Source: Streptomyces pinistramenti (GTDB lineage Bacteria > Actinomycetota > Actinomycetes > Streptomycetales > Streptomycetaceae). From it: a stretch of DNA of 64,000 bases. The stretch covers positions 1-64,000 of the forward strand of contig NZ_JAJCXB010000007.1 in NCBI RefSeq assembly GCF_020564935.1. Direction: 5' to 3'. Of this stretch, positions 7,278-15,805 are shown in pieces. Each line of letters opens with the position of its first letter. Positions within the stretch are counted from its first letter, which is position 1. Made by a program: the position numbers and the translations under genes. Under the pieces are notes generated by a model. The model did no database searches. It saw only the letters and a program-made list of their open reading frames with translations, and had not been told where the DNA came from.

Positions 7278-10016
7278 GTGGCAGCAAAGGCAGCGAAGAA
7301 GAGCGAAGCGACCGGCACCGAAGCGGCGGGGGGCGGCCGTCCCCGTCTGCTCCTGATGGATGGGCATTCCATGGCCTACCGGGCGTTCTTCGCCCTGCCC
7401 GTGGAGAATTTCACGACCGCCACGGGGCAACCCACCAATGCGATCTACGGCTTCGCGTCGATGCTCGCGAACACCCTGCGTGATGAGGCGCCCACGCACT
7501 TCGCGGTGGCGTTCGACGTCTCCCGCAAGACCTGGCGCTCGGAGGAGTTCCCGGACTACAAGGCGAACCGTTCCAAGACGCCCGATGAGTTCAAGGGCCA
7601 GGTGGAGCTGATCGGTGAGCTGCTGGACGCGATGAAGGTGAAGCGGTTCGCCGTGGAGGGCTTCGAGGCCGACGACGTCATCGCCACCCTCACCGAGCAG
7701 GCGACCGCCCAGGGCTTCGCGGTCTCCATCGTCACCGGTGACCGCGACTCCTTCCAGCTGGTCTCCGATGACGTCACGGTCCTCTATCCGACCAAGGGTG
7801 TCTCGGAGCTGACCCGCTTCACTCCGGAGAAGGTTTTCGAGAAGTACGGCCTGACGCCTTCGCAGTACCCGGACTTCGCGGCGCTGCGCGGCGACCCGTC
7901 CGACAACCTCCCCGGCATCCCGGGGGTCGGCGAGAAGACGGCCACGAAGTGGATCAACCAGTTCGGTTCGTTCGCCGAGTTGGTGGAGCGGGCCGAGGAG
8001 GTCAAGGGCAAGGCGGGCCAGAATTTCCGCGACCACCTGGAGTCCGTCAAGCTCAACCGTCGGCTGACCGAGATGGTGCGTGACGTCTCGCTGCCCTGCG
8101 GCCCGGACGCGTTGGTCCGCGAGGCGTACGACCGTGAGGCGCTGGCGGTTTTCCTCAACGGTCTGGAGATCCGCAATCAGGGCCTGCGGGACCGGCTGCA
8201 CGCCGTCGACCCGGGTACGGAGGAAGTCGCGGACGAGGCCGCTCCGGCCGGCGGCGTGGAGGTGGACGGCACGGTGGCCGGTGCCGGCGAGCTGGCCCCG
8301 TGGCTGGCCGAGCACGGCGCGGGGCTGCTGGGTGTGTCCACCGTCGACGTGTGGTCGCTGGGCAGCGGCAGTGTCGCCGAGGTGGCGCTCGCCGCGGCCG
8401 ACGGGCCGGCGGTCTGGTTCGACCCGACGCAGCTGGACGAGGCCGATGAGAGGGCGTTCGCCGCCTGGAGCGCGGATCCCGCCCGGCCCAAGGTCATGCA
8501 CAACGCCAAGGGCCTGATGCGGGTCTTCGGCGAGCACGGCTGGCACATCGAGGGTGTCACCATCGACACGGCGCTCGCCGCCTACCTGGTCAAGCCCGGC
8601 CGCCGCTCCTTCGCTCTGGACGCCCTGTCCGTCGAGTACCTCGGCCGCGATCTCGCGCCGGCCGCCGCGGGCAGCGGGCAGCTGGCCTTCGGCGCCGACG
8701 AGGAGGCCGAGGCGGACGCCCTGATGGGGAAGGCGCGGACGGTCCTGGATCTGGGCGCGGCCTTCGAGACCAAGCTGGCGGAGGTCGGCGCCGCCGAGCT
8801 GCTGCGCGACCTGGAGCTGCCGACGAGCCGGCTGCTGGCCCGGATGGAGCGGGCGGGCATCGCGGCGGATCGGGGCTGGCTGGAGCAGATGGAGCAGCAG
8901 TTCGCCGGAGCCGTGCAGCAGGCCGTGCAGGAGGCGCACGCCGCGGCGGGGCACGAGTTCAACCTTGGCTCGCCCAAGCAGCTCCAGGAGGTCCTCTTCG
9001 GTGAGCTGGGCCTGCCCAGGACGAAGAAGACCAAGACGGGCTACACCACCGACGCCGACGCACTCGCCTGGCTGGCCGCGCAGACCGACAACGAACTCCC
9101 CGTGATCATGCTGCGGCACCGTGAGCAGTCCAAGCTGCGCACCACTGTCGAGGGCCTGATCAAGACCATCGGTGCCGACGGCCGCATCCACACCACGTTC
9201 AACCAGACGGTGGCGGCGACGGGCCGGCTGTCCTCGACGGATCCCAACCTCCAGAACATCCCGGTGCGGACGGACGAGGGCCGGGCGATCCGCCGGGGCT
9301 TCGTCGTCGGTGAGGGCTTCGAGTCGCTGCTGACCGCCGACTACAGCCAGATCGAGCTGCGGGTGATGGCGCACCTCTCCGAGGACGAGGGCCTGATCGA
9401 GGCGTTCACCTCCGGCGAGGACCTTCACACCACCGTCGCCTCCCATGTCTTCTCGGTCGGGAAGCACCAGGTCGACCCGGAGATGCGCCGCAAGATCAAG
9501 GCGATGTCCTACGGCCTGGCGTACGGCCTGTCGGCCTTCGGTCTTTCGCAGCAGCTGGGCATCCAGCCGGATGAGGCCCGCAAGCTGATGGACAACTTCT
9601 TCGAGCGCTTCGGCGGGGTGCGTGACTACCTCCAGCGCGTCGTGGAGGAGGCCCGCGCCACCGGCTACACCGAGACGATTCTCGGCCGCCGCCGCTACCT
9701 CCCGGACCTCAACAGCGACAACCGCCAGCGCCGCGAGATGGCCGAGCGGATGGCGCTGAACGCCCCGATCCAGGGCACCGCGGCCGACATCGTCAAGATC
9801 GCGATGCTGAAGGTCGACGAGGCGCTGCGGGCCGCGGAGCTGGAGTCCCGGATGCTGCTCCAGGTGCACGACGAAATCGTCGTCGAGGTGGCGCCCGGCG
9901 AGCGCAAGAAGGTCGAGGAGCTGGTCCGCCGCGAAATGGCCGCGGCGGTCGAGCTGCGCGCGCCGCTGGACGTCTCGGTCGGCTCCGGCGGGGACTGGGA
10001 GTCGGCGGCGCACTGA
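7278..10016 (+). CDS. polA: DNA polymerase I
   Basis: 912 residues. The order is an N-terminal 5'-3' exonuclease domain (LLLMDGHSMAYRAFFA to about 290), a degenerate 3'-5' exonuclease domain, and the polymerase domain with motif A DYSQIEL (D at about 688), motif B (RRKIKAMSYGLAYG) and motif C QVHDE (D at about 865). The DxE of Exo I and the aspartate of Exo II (HNAKGLMR in place of the expected K-Y-D) are missing, so proofreading should be absent, as in other actinobacterial Pol I. It fills gaps in excision repair and replaces Okazaki primers. GTG at 7278 is preferred over the upstream 7191 start because the damage promoter ends seven bases before it. Confidence 0.97.
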   Translation: MAAKAAKKSEATGTEAAGGGRPRLLLMDGHSMAYRAFFALPVENFTTATGQPTNAIYGFASMLANTLRDEAPTHFAVAFDVSRKTWRSEEFPDYKANRSKTPDEFKGQVELIGELLDAMKVKRFAVEGFEADDVIATLTEQATAQGFAVSIVTGDRDSFQLVSDDVTVLYPTKGVSELTRFTPEKVFEKYGLTPSQYPDFAALRGDPSDNLPGIPGVGEKTATKWINQFGSFAELVERAEEVKGKAGQNFRDHLESVKLNRRLTEMVRDVSLPCGPDALVREAYDREALAVFLNGLEIRNQGLRDRLHAVDPGTEEVADEAAPAGGVEVDGTVAGAGELAPWLAEHGAGLLGVSTVDVWSLGSGSVAEVALAAADGPAVWFDPTQLDEADERAFAAWSADPARPKVMHNAKGLMRVFGEHGWHIEGVTIDTALAAYLVKPGRRSFALDALSVEYLGRDLAPAAAGSGQLAFGADEEAEADALMGKARTVLDLGAAFETKLAEVGAAELLRDLELPTSRLLARMERAGIAADRGWLEQMEQQFAGAVQQAVQEAHAAAGHEFNLGSPKQLQEVLFGELGLPRTKKTKTGYTTDADALAWLAAQTDNELPVIMLRHREQSKLRTTVEGLIKTIGADGRIHTTFNQTVAATGRLSSTDPNLQNIPVRTDEGRAIRRGFVVGEGFESLLTADYSQIELRVMAHLSEDEGLIEAFTSGEDLHTTVASHVFSVGKHQVDPEMRRKIKAMSYGLAYGLSAFGLSQQLGIQPDEARKLMDNFFERFGGVRDYLQRVVEEARATGYTETILGRRRYLPDLNSDNRQRREMAERMALNAPIQGTAADIVKIAMLKVDEALRAAELESRMLLQVHDEIVVEVAPGERKKVEELVRREMAAAVELRAPLDVSVGSGGDWESAAH

Positions 10017-10039
10017 GTCCACTGCCGCCCGCACTGGAG

Positions 10040-10079
10040 GCCCGTACTCGCCGGGGGAGTCACCTCGGTGAGTGCGGGC
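10040..10079. terminator. Bidirectional hairpin terminator after polA
   Basis: GCCCGTACTC and GAGTGCGGGC form a 10-bp stem with one mismatch around a 20-nt loop, located between polA and the converging PPOX gene. Confidence 0.6.
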
Positions 10080-10133
10080 CCGGTGCTGCCGGGTGGCCAG
10101 GGGCGGCCCCGCCGGGGTGCGGCTGCTCCCGGA

Positions 10134-10589
10134 TCACACCAGCCAGTGGCCGTCCCGCATCAACTCCCGGTCCGCCAGCTCGTTCTGCTCGCGCCAGGCC
10201 ATGATCTGCCGCGGCCGGAAGCTGAGAAAGATCCACGGATCCTTCCCCCGGGGATCCCAGGCGAGCTTCGCCGCGAACGCCTTGCCCGCACCGTCGGCCA
10301 ATACGTCGGACGTCACGGCCTCGGCGGTGCCCGTGAGGAGCACCACGTCCCGGGTGTGCCCCACGGCGATCCGGCATTCACCGCCCGCCATGAGGTTGCG
10401 GGCGGTGGGATTGGCCGCGCGGGTGGACATCACCAGTCGACCCTGGTGCCACACGAACGACAGCGGCACCAGGCAGGGTGTGCCGTCCGCTGCCGCCGTC
10501 GACACCCAGGCATCGATATCCGTCTCCAGCCGCTTCAGAACGTCCCGTTTCCGCTGCTCGGCGTTGCGCGCAGGAGGGTGCTGTGTCAT
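10134..10589 (-). CDS. PPOX-class flavin/F420-type oxidoreductase-like protein
   Basis: 151 residues, one split-barrel domain of the pyridoxamine 5'-phosphate oxidase-like family: DAWVSTAAADGTPCLVPLSFVW at the N-terminus, GRLVMSTRAANPTARNL (cofactor phosphate-binding region), and a strand with HTRDVVLLTGTAE. In actinomycetes such small PPOX proteins often use F420 or FMN, or bind heme. Which one applies here cannot be read from sequence. TAGCCT (minus strand, at 10596-10601) ends 6 nt before the ATG, so the mRNA may be leaderless, although GCGGAG also touches the start codon. Confidence 0.82.
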   Translation of the reverse strand: MTQHPPARNAEQRKRDVLKRLETDIDAWVSTAAADGTPCLVPLSFVWHQGRLVMSTRAANPTARNLMAGGECRIAVGHTRDVVLLTGTAEAVTSDVLADGAGKAFAAKLAWDPRGKDPWIFLSFRPRQIMAWREQNELADRELMRDGHWLV

Positions 10590-10740
10590 CTCCGCAGGCT
10601 AGCGACGCCCGGCGGGGCGGCACCTCGGCCGTACGGCGTACGGGAGATGGGCCCTTGGCCGTAGGGCACAGCGGTAGGGCACGACGGATCGCTACCACTG
10701 CGTGACGCCCGAAGGGCCGGCCTCGGTGCCGGGTGCCTGG

Positions 10741-11613
10741 TCAGTCCCGGGCGGGCCGGTGTTCCGTGCGGCTCGGGCAGCGCAGTCGCACGGCCGCCGC
10801 GTAGAGCGCGAGCCCCACGATGAGACCGGCGCCGCCGCCGAAGAGCACCGAGGGGACGTAGTCGAACCAGGTCGCCGCGTCGCCGTAGACCGCGTGCGCC
10901 CGCACCGTGCGCTGTACGGCGCCGGCCACCACGCACAGGAGGACCGGCAAGGTCAGCAGCAGCCGCGCCCGCACGCTCATTACGGGGATGGCGGCAGGGC
11001 CGGCGCCCGGCACCGTTCCAGCCGGCCGGCCGTCGCCCCCGGAGGCGGGCGTTTCCCGGAGCGCGGTCCACAGGAACCAGCCGAGCGCCGCCAGGGCGAG
11101 CGCGGAGGTGGCGTACTGCAACGAGGCGGACAGCGGGATGCCGCCGACCATCTGGTTCAGCACGGGCACCAGCCGCGTCCCCCAGCGGCCCGCGTGGGTG
11201 AAGGCGTCCCAGACCACATGCGTGGCCGCCCCGATCACCGCAGAGACGAAGAACCAGCAGGCGGACGCGGCGAGTTCGCGCGGCCCCCGTGGGCGCAGGG
11301 GGCGGCCCCGGACCACGGCGTACACCCGGTCCTGCCGGTGGCGGGGCAGCAGGGCAACCAGTGGCTCCCGCACCAGCAGCCAGCCGCCGGTCAAGGCGGC
11401 GGTGATCAGGACGTCCACGGTCAGCACTCCGGGCAGGGAGTGGGTGACCTCCCCGAAGCGCATCGCGCCCGGTATGACGCTGTCCGCGAAGTACGTCAGG
11501 TCGGGTGCGAAGGACCCCGCGACCAGGGCGGCCGCGATCAGCGGGCCGCGTGCCGTGCCCGTCCGGTGCAGCCCCGGAAGCACTGCCGCGGCATGGCTGA
11601 GAGTGAACGGCAT
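10741..11613 (-). CDS. DUF4184 family membrane protein
   Basis: 290 residues. It begins MPFTLSHAAAVLP, the typical DUF4184 opening, with SFAPDLTYF and a later GAATHVVWDAFTHAGRW segment whose H/D residues resemble the metal site of the YdjM-like membrane hydrolases. Five or so hydrophobic segments are spread along the chain (about 20-40, 60-80, 113-135, 160-180, 205-235, 250-275). Function is not established. The start has AAGGAGAG about 6 nt upstream. Confidence 0.8.
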   Translation of the reverse strand: MPFTLSHAAAVLPGLHRTGTARGPLIAAALVAGSFAPDLTYFADSVIPGAMRFGEVTHSLPGVLTVDVLITAALTGGWLLVREPLVALLPRHRQDRVYAVVRGRPLRPRGPRELAASACWFFVSAVIGAATHVVWDAFTHAGRWGTRLVPVLNQMVGGIPLSASLQYATSALALAALGWFLWTALRETPASGGDGRPAGTVPGAGPAAIPVMSVRARLLLTLPVLLCVVAGAVQRTVRAHAVYGDAATWFDYVPSVLFGGGAGLIVGLALYAAAVRLRCPSRTEHRPARD

Positions 11614-11762
11614 GCGCCTCTCCTTGATCGATTCGGATCATTATGTCGGCCGATGGGAGTGGTAGATGCACGGCCCGAGGTGTCGTAGTGTCACCTCAGT
11701 TGGAGCGCAGGGGAGTGCGATACCGCGGTGTCCACGCGGTCCACGTGGAGGGGATGTCACAC

Positions 11763-13643
11763 ATGGCAGCCATATTCGGGCGGCGACTTCGCAGGGGAGC
11801 GGCTTCGGCGGCGGTGACGGGCCTGGTGCTGGCCGCCCTGACCGCCTCACAGGCACCGGGCGTGGCGGGGACCGCGGCGGCCAAGGAGCCGGAGCCGGGC
11901 CCGCCGGCCGACGCCTCCATCGACGGCGGATCGTCGTTCTACACCGATCTGCCGCCCCGCAACAGCCCCACGCCGCCCGGAGATTCCGGCAAACCGGGCG
12001 GCGGCGAGGTCGTCACCGGGCCCGCCGAGGCGGGCATTCCCGCGACGGTTCTGGCCGCCTACAAGAAGGCCGAAGCCGGCATCGGCGCGTCCGACCCCGG
12101 ATGCCGGCTGCCCTGGCAGCTGCTCGCGGCGATCGGCAAGGTGGAATCAGGCCAGGCACGCGGCGGCGCGGTCGATGCCGACGGCACCACCCTCAAGCCG
12201 ATACTCGGACCGCAGCTCAACGGCGACGGCTTCGCCCTGATCACCGACACCGACCACGGCCGCTACGACGGCGATCTCACCCATGACCGTGCCGTGGGCC
12301 CGATGCAGTTCATCCCCTCCACCTGGTCCAACGGCGGCCCCGACGGGACGGGTTGGGGTGCGGACGGCAACGGTGACGGCAAGAAGGACCCGAACAACAT
12401 CTTCGACGCCGCGCTCGCCGCCGGCCACTACCTCTGCAACGGCGGCCGCGACCTGGCGGTGCCCCGCGACCTGGATCGCGCGATCCTCGGCTACAACAAC
12501 TCCGAGGACTACCTGCGGACCGTGCTGTCCTGGTACACGTTCTACCGCAAGGGCACGCACGAAGTCCCGGACGGCAAGGGCCTGCTCCCCGTACGACGTG
12601 GCGGAACGTCCACCGGAAGCGGCGACTCCGGTCAGGGCGCCCGGGACGGCAAGGTCACCGGCGCACACCCCGGCGACACCCTGGCCGGCACCCGTAAACC
12701 GGCCGCGAGCAAGCCGGGCACGGAACACGGCGACAAGAACAAGCCGGAGAACTCCACCACTTCCGGTTCCACCGGTACGGGAGGGACAGGTGGGACGGGC
12801 AGTACCGGCGGTACGGGCGGGACTCCCGGCAACGACGGCTCGTCAGGCACCGGTGGAACCGGCGGCACCGAGGGTTCCACCGGTGGCACCCCCACCCCGA
12901 CCCACCCCGCCGACCCGGCACCGCTCACCGCCCTCGAACGGGTCGGCGGCAAGGAACTGACGGCGACCGCGGGTGACGAGTTCAGCGCCCCGCCGCAGGT
13001 ACGAGCCAAGGACGCGGCAGGCAAGCCGGTAACGGGCGCCCCCGTACGCTTCACCCTCTCCGGCCCCACGGACACCCGCTTCCCGGACGATGCGACCGCC
13101 GTCACCGTCACCACCGGCAAGGACGGCCTGGCCACCGCGCCGGCCCTGCGCGCGGGCAAGAAGGCGGGCGGCTTCACCGTCCGTGCGGCCGCCGTCGGCC
13201 GCAGCGTTGCGCCCGTCGACTTCGGTGCCACCGTCAAGGCCAGGCCCGCCCCGAAGGCCGACGCGCTGGCCCGTACCTCCGACAAGGAGCTGACGACGGC
13301 GGCGGGCGGGACGTACGCGGCGGACACCATCGAGGTCAAGGCGACCTACCGCGGCAAGATCGCGGCGGGTGCGGCGGTCACCGCGACCATGATCACCGAT
13401 GATCCTAAGAAGCCCGTCGAGAACGAGGCCGGGCCCTATTTCAAGGACCCGCAGGCCACCGGCGACGCCGCGGACAAGCCGGTCCGCACCCTCACCACCC
13501 TGCGGACGGACGCCGACGGCCTGCTGAAACTCCCGGCCATCCACACCGACTCGCACACCGGGACGTTCCTGCTGCGGCTGACCACGGCCGACGGCGCGAC
13601 CCTGACCGTCGAGCTGAAGGTCACCGCCCCCGCCGGCGCGTAG
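11763..13643 (+). CDS. Secreted lytic transglycosylase with Gly/Thr linker and two Ig-like domains
   Basis: 626 residues from ATG 11763, with GGAGG about ten bases upstream; an ATG at 11754 is too close to that site. A twin-arginine-like N-terminus (GRRLRRGAAS) and hydrophobic core with ASQAPGVAG predict export. A transglycosylase domain (about 75-245) includes the catalytic-glutamate region LLAAIGKVESGQARGG, the long insertion GPQLNGDGFALI, RAVGPMQFIPSTW, NIFDAALAAGHYLC and GYNNSEDYLRTVL. A low-complexity GTGGTGGTG-type linker (about 335-385) leads to two bacterial Ig-like repeats (about 390-500 and 500-625). It should cleave peptidoglycan at the cell surface, with the repeats acting as spacer or wall-binding arms. 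Confidence 0.88.
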   Translation: MAAIFGRRLRRGAASAAVTGLVLAALTASQAPGVAGTAAAKEPEPGPPADASIDGGSSFYTDLPPRNSPTPPGDSGKPGGGEVVTGPAEAGIPATVLAAYKKAEAGIGASDPGCRLPWQLLAAIGKVESGQARGGAVDADGTTLKPILGPQLNGDGFALITDTDHGRYDGDLTHDRAVGPMQFIPSTWSNGGPDGTGWGADGNGDGKKDPNNIFDAALAAGHYLCNGGRDLAVPRDLDRAILGYNNSEDYLRTVLSWYTFYRKGTHEVPDGKGLLPVRRGGTSTGSGDSGQGARDGKVTGAHPGDTLAGTRKPAASKPGTEHGDKNKPENSTTSGSTGTGGTGGTGSTGGTGGTPGNDGSSGTGGTGGTEGSTGGTPTPTHPADPAPLTALERVGGKELTATAGDEFSAPPQVRAKDAAGKPVTGAPVRFTLSGPTDTRFPDDATAVTVTTGKDGLATAPALRAGKKAGGFTVRAAAVGRSVAPVDFGATVKARPAPKADALARTSDKELTTAAGGTYAADTIEVKATYRGKIAAGAAVTATMITDDPKKPVENEAGPYFKDPQATGDAADKPVRTLTTLRTDADGLLKLPAIHTDSHTGTFLLRLTTADGATLTVELKVTAPAGA

Positions 13644-13685
13644 CCGCCACCACGGGCGCGCCCCACGCGCCGCATCCAGCACATC

Positions 13686-13723
13686 CACCGCCGTCCCGCC
13701 CGCCTCCGGGCAGGACGGCGGTG
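13686..13723 (+). terminator. Hairpin terminator after transglycosylase gene
   Basis: Perfect 11-bp stem CACCGCCGTCC / GGACGGCGGTG with additional GC pairing in the loop (CGCCC/GGGC), 43 nt past the stop codon. Confidence 0.75.
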
Positions 13724-13801
13724 CAACGTGTTCTCATCTCATCCCCCCGTTGCTACGGTGCCCCCGCCCTGACGCCGTATCAGTTCCACGGGAGGCCGAC
13801 C

Positions 13802-13936
13802 ATGCGCGCCCTGGCAGCAGCAGCCGTCGGACTGGCCGCGGCCCTCGCCCTCGTCCTCGTCCTCACGGCGATCGGCACGCCCGGCGGCGAGACCTCGCCC
13901 AAGCCGCTGCTGACCACCGTCCCCGCGCACCCCTGA
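13802..13936 (+). CDS. SPW_0924 family small membrane protein
   Basis: 44 residues: a short N-terminus, one hydrophobic helix (about 4-27, rich in Ala, Leu and Val) and a soluble tail GGETSPKPLLTTVPAHP. This matches the small SPW_0924 family that precedes DUF3068 genes in streptomycetes. The ATG at 13802 is preferred over the longer frame from 13721. GGGAGG lies about six bases upstream. The stop is 18 bp from the DUF3068 start, so the two are probably cotranscribed. Function is unknown. Confidence 0.8.
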   Translation: MRALAAAAVGLAAALALVLVLTAIGTPGGETSPKPLLTTVPAHP

Positions 13937-13954
13937 GGGAGGGACGCCGCCACC

Positions 13955-14980
13955 ATGCGCCGCAAAGCCAGCCTGGTCCTGCTCGCCTTCGCCGTCTTCT
14001 TCACCGCCCTGTCCCCGCTGATGCGGTGGTACGCGTTCCCCCGGCTCGCCAAGATCCCGCCCAGCCAGTACCAGACGATGGTCCTGGAGGCGAAGCCCGC
14101 CACCCTCATCGACTACGGCACGATGAAGGCCAAGAAGGTCCCCAAGGTCAGCATCGTGGAGACCCTGAAGGGGAACGTCGCCGCGTCCGACCGGATCGAG
14201 AAGACCGCGGGCCGTGACGTCGTCGTGTGGGACACGCTGACCCATGTCGCCGACCCCGAAGGCAAGATGGTCTCCCAGATCCCCGAGCGCTACATCTTCG
14301 ACGCGCACTCCCAGGAGCCGGTGCACGCCACCGGAGAGATGGTCGACGGCGACCAGGTCCGCCGCGACGGCATCGAGTACAAGTGGCCGTTCCTCACCGA
14401 GAAGCGCGACTACGCCTACTTCGACGCACAGACCCGCACCTCCGCCCCCATCCACTACCGGGGCACCCGCACCTTCCACGGCCTGGAGGTCTACTACTTC
14501 GAGCAGACCATTCCCTGGACCAAGGTGCCGCTGCCCAAGAAGATGCCGGTCAAGGGCATCACGCCGGAATCCGTCGAGAAGATGGGCACCACCCGCTGGT
14601 ACACCACCAAGCGGATGTTCTGGGTCGACCCGGTCACCGGGGCGCCCGTCAACGGCGAGGAGGTCCACAAGGAAGAGCTGCGGGGCGGGCAACTGCTGCC
14701 GGGCGGCGGCAAGGTCACCGCGTTCGCCGGCGACGTCAAGATGCGCCCCGACTACGTCGAATCCACCGTGGCCCTGGTCAAGTCCCAGCGGACGCTGGTG
14801 CTGCTGCTCACCAGTTACCTGCCGTGGGGGTTCCTCGTCCTGGGCGCCGTACTGCTCGCCTTCAGCCTGCGCCTCGAAGCCCGCAGCCGGCGGCCCAGGG
14901 GCGACGGCGAAGCCCACGACGCGGCATCCGCACCCGAATCGGGGCCGGGCACGCGGGAGATTGTCAGTGGCAGCCCGTAA
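13955..14980 (+). CDS. DUF3068 (PorA-like) membrane-anchored protein
   Basis: 341 residues: an N-terminal transmembrane helix (RKASLVLLAFAVFFTAL, about 3-22), a large extracytoplasmic domain of DUF3068 type (YGTMKAKKVPKVSIVETLKG, WDTLTHVADPEG, GTRTFHGLEVYYFEQTIPW, MFWVDPVTGAPVNGEEVHKE), and a second helix near the C-terminus (about 283-307) followed by a charged cytoplasmic tail. The family is common in mycolata and streptomycetes; newer annotation links it to PorA-type porins, but a role in Streptomyces is not known. GAGGGAGGGA precedes the ATG. The stop codon overlaps the -10 box of the next gene. Confidence 0.85.
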   Translation: MRRKASLVLLAFAVFFTALSPLMRWYAFPRLAKIPPSQYQTMVLEAKPATLIDYGTMKAKKVPKVSIVETLKGNVAASDRIEKTAGRDVVVWDTLTHVADPEGKMVSQIPERYIFDAHSQEPVHATGEMVDGDQVRRDGIEYKWPFLTEKRDYAYFDAQTRTSAPIHYRGTRTFHGLEVYYFEQTIPWTKVPLPKKMPVKGITPESVEKMGTTRWYTTKRMFWVDPVTGAPVNGEEVHKEELRGGQLLPGGGKVTAFAGDVKMRPDYVESTVALVKSQRTLVLLLTSYLPWGFLVLGAVLLAFSLRLEARSRRPRGDGEAHDAASAPESGPGTREIVSGSP

Positions 14981-14983
14981 CGT
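14961..14983 (+). promoter_or_regulatory. RecA-NDp/PafBC-type DNA-damage promoter of the 212-residue unknown gene
   Basis: TTGTCAGTG (14961-14969), exactly 8 nt, then TAACGT (14978-14983): a full match to TTGTC[AG]GTG-N8-TANNNT. The -10 box overlaps the TAA of the DUF3068 gene and ends 6 nt before the ATG at 14990. No Shine-Dalgarno exists, so the mRNA should be leaderless. Confidence 0.8.
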
Positions 14984-14989
14984 GAACGC

Positions 14990-15628
14990 ATGACGCTAGC
15001 GAACTGCCCTGTCACCGGCGAACTGGTGGACCACTTGCTGGAGTTGACCCATCTGACCTGCGAGGACGACGAAACCTTCGACAATTTCCTGACCGCCCAC
15101 GGCTGGCGCTACTCCGAATTCGACGACTCCTACGAAACTGCCGCAGGACAGGTCGTCTCGTCCGGCCACTACGACGGCGGACCAGAACCGAACGGCCAGA
15201 CCGCCTGGGCCACGTTCTGCGTCTACGACCCCGAGTACGACGGCGTGCCCGACGCCGACCACCTGGCCGCGGTCTGGGGCTGCGTCCGCGGCTGGACCCT
15301 CCATCCCGACCAAGGGCGCGGCCGGTTGGACGCCGACTGGCAGGACGCCGCCGCCCTCCTCACCGCCCGCTTCGGACACCCCTCCGCAGTCGCCGGCAGC
15401 CCCGGCCCGGCGGACCCTCCCACCGTCCCGCCCCGGCGCTACGCCCTCTGGCGCGGCGGCGACCGCGTCTTGTTCCTCGCCCAGGACACCGACCCGATCT
15501 GCTACTGCTGCTTCATCCGCAACGTCCTAGTCGTCGCCCCCGCCGACCGCGACGACGCACTACCGGGCCCCGACGCGCTGCCCGACTGGTACGCATCCAA
15601 GCTCCTGAGGGAAGGGGCGGCCGCCTGA
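14990..15628 (+). CDS. Unknown protein, predicted DNA-damage-inducible
   Basis: 212 residues with no family I recognise. The protein is acidic and soluble, without signal peptide or membrane segment. An N-terminal helical stretch with many acidic residues (HLTCEDDETFDNFL, about 22-35) is followed by a WRYSEFDDSYET segment, a middle region rich in aromatic and acidic residues (TFCVYDPEYDGVPDADHL), and a C-terminal strand set RYALWRGGDRVLFLAQDTD followed by a cysteine cluster ICYCCF. The promoter is a perfect match to the DNA-damage motif and the start is leaderless. Neighbours do not suggest a function: DUF3068 upstream and converging hrpB downstream. It may be a repair accessory protein or an unrelated protein placed under damage control. 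Confidence 0.85.
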   Translation: MTLANCPVTGELVDHLLELTHLTCEDDETFDNFLTAHGWRYSEFDDSYETAAGQVVSSGHYDGGPEPNGQTAWATFCVYDPEYDGVPDADHLAAVWGCVRGWTLHPDQGRGRLDADWQDAAALLTARFGHPSAVAGSPGPADPPTVPPRRYALWRGGDRVLFLAQDTDPICYCCFIRNVLVVAPADRDDALPGPDALPDWYASKLLREGAAA

Positions 15629-15805
15629 CAACGAACCGTCCGACAACGGCCATCGGGGCGTGAGGACGCCGGACACGGGAGAGCGGTCACGCATCTTCCC
15701 GCGCGGGGGCGCGCTCGGACCGCCAACCCGGCCGAACGGAAAACTGGACGACTTCGCGACCCGCCCGGCACATCGACCCGTCCCGGTACCGGAGTCCGCC
15801 CGGAA

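Noticed and set aside
12241..12260. Further GTGTCGGTG-like matches to the damage motif inside coding sequence
   Set aside because: They lack the TTGTC start, have no spaced -10, and lie within an ORF.
12760..12895. Tandem DNA repeat in the transglycosylase gene
   Set aside because: The repeated GGTACGGG/GGCGGT-like bases encode a Gly/Thr/Ser linker; explained by protein low complexity rather than by an independent DNA element.
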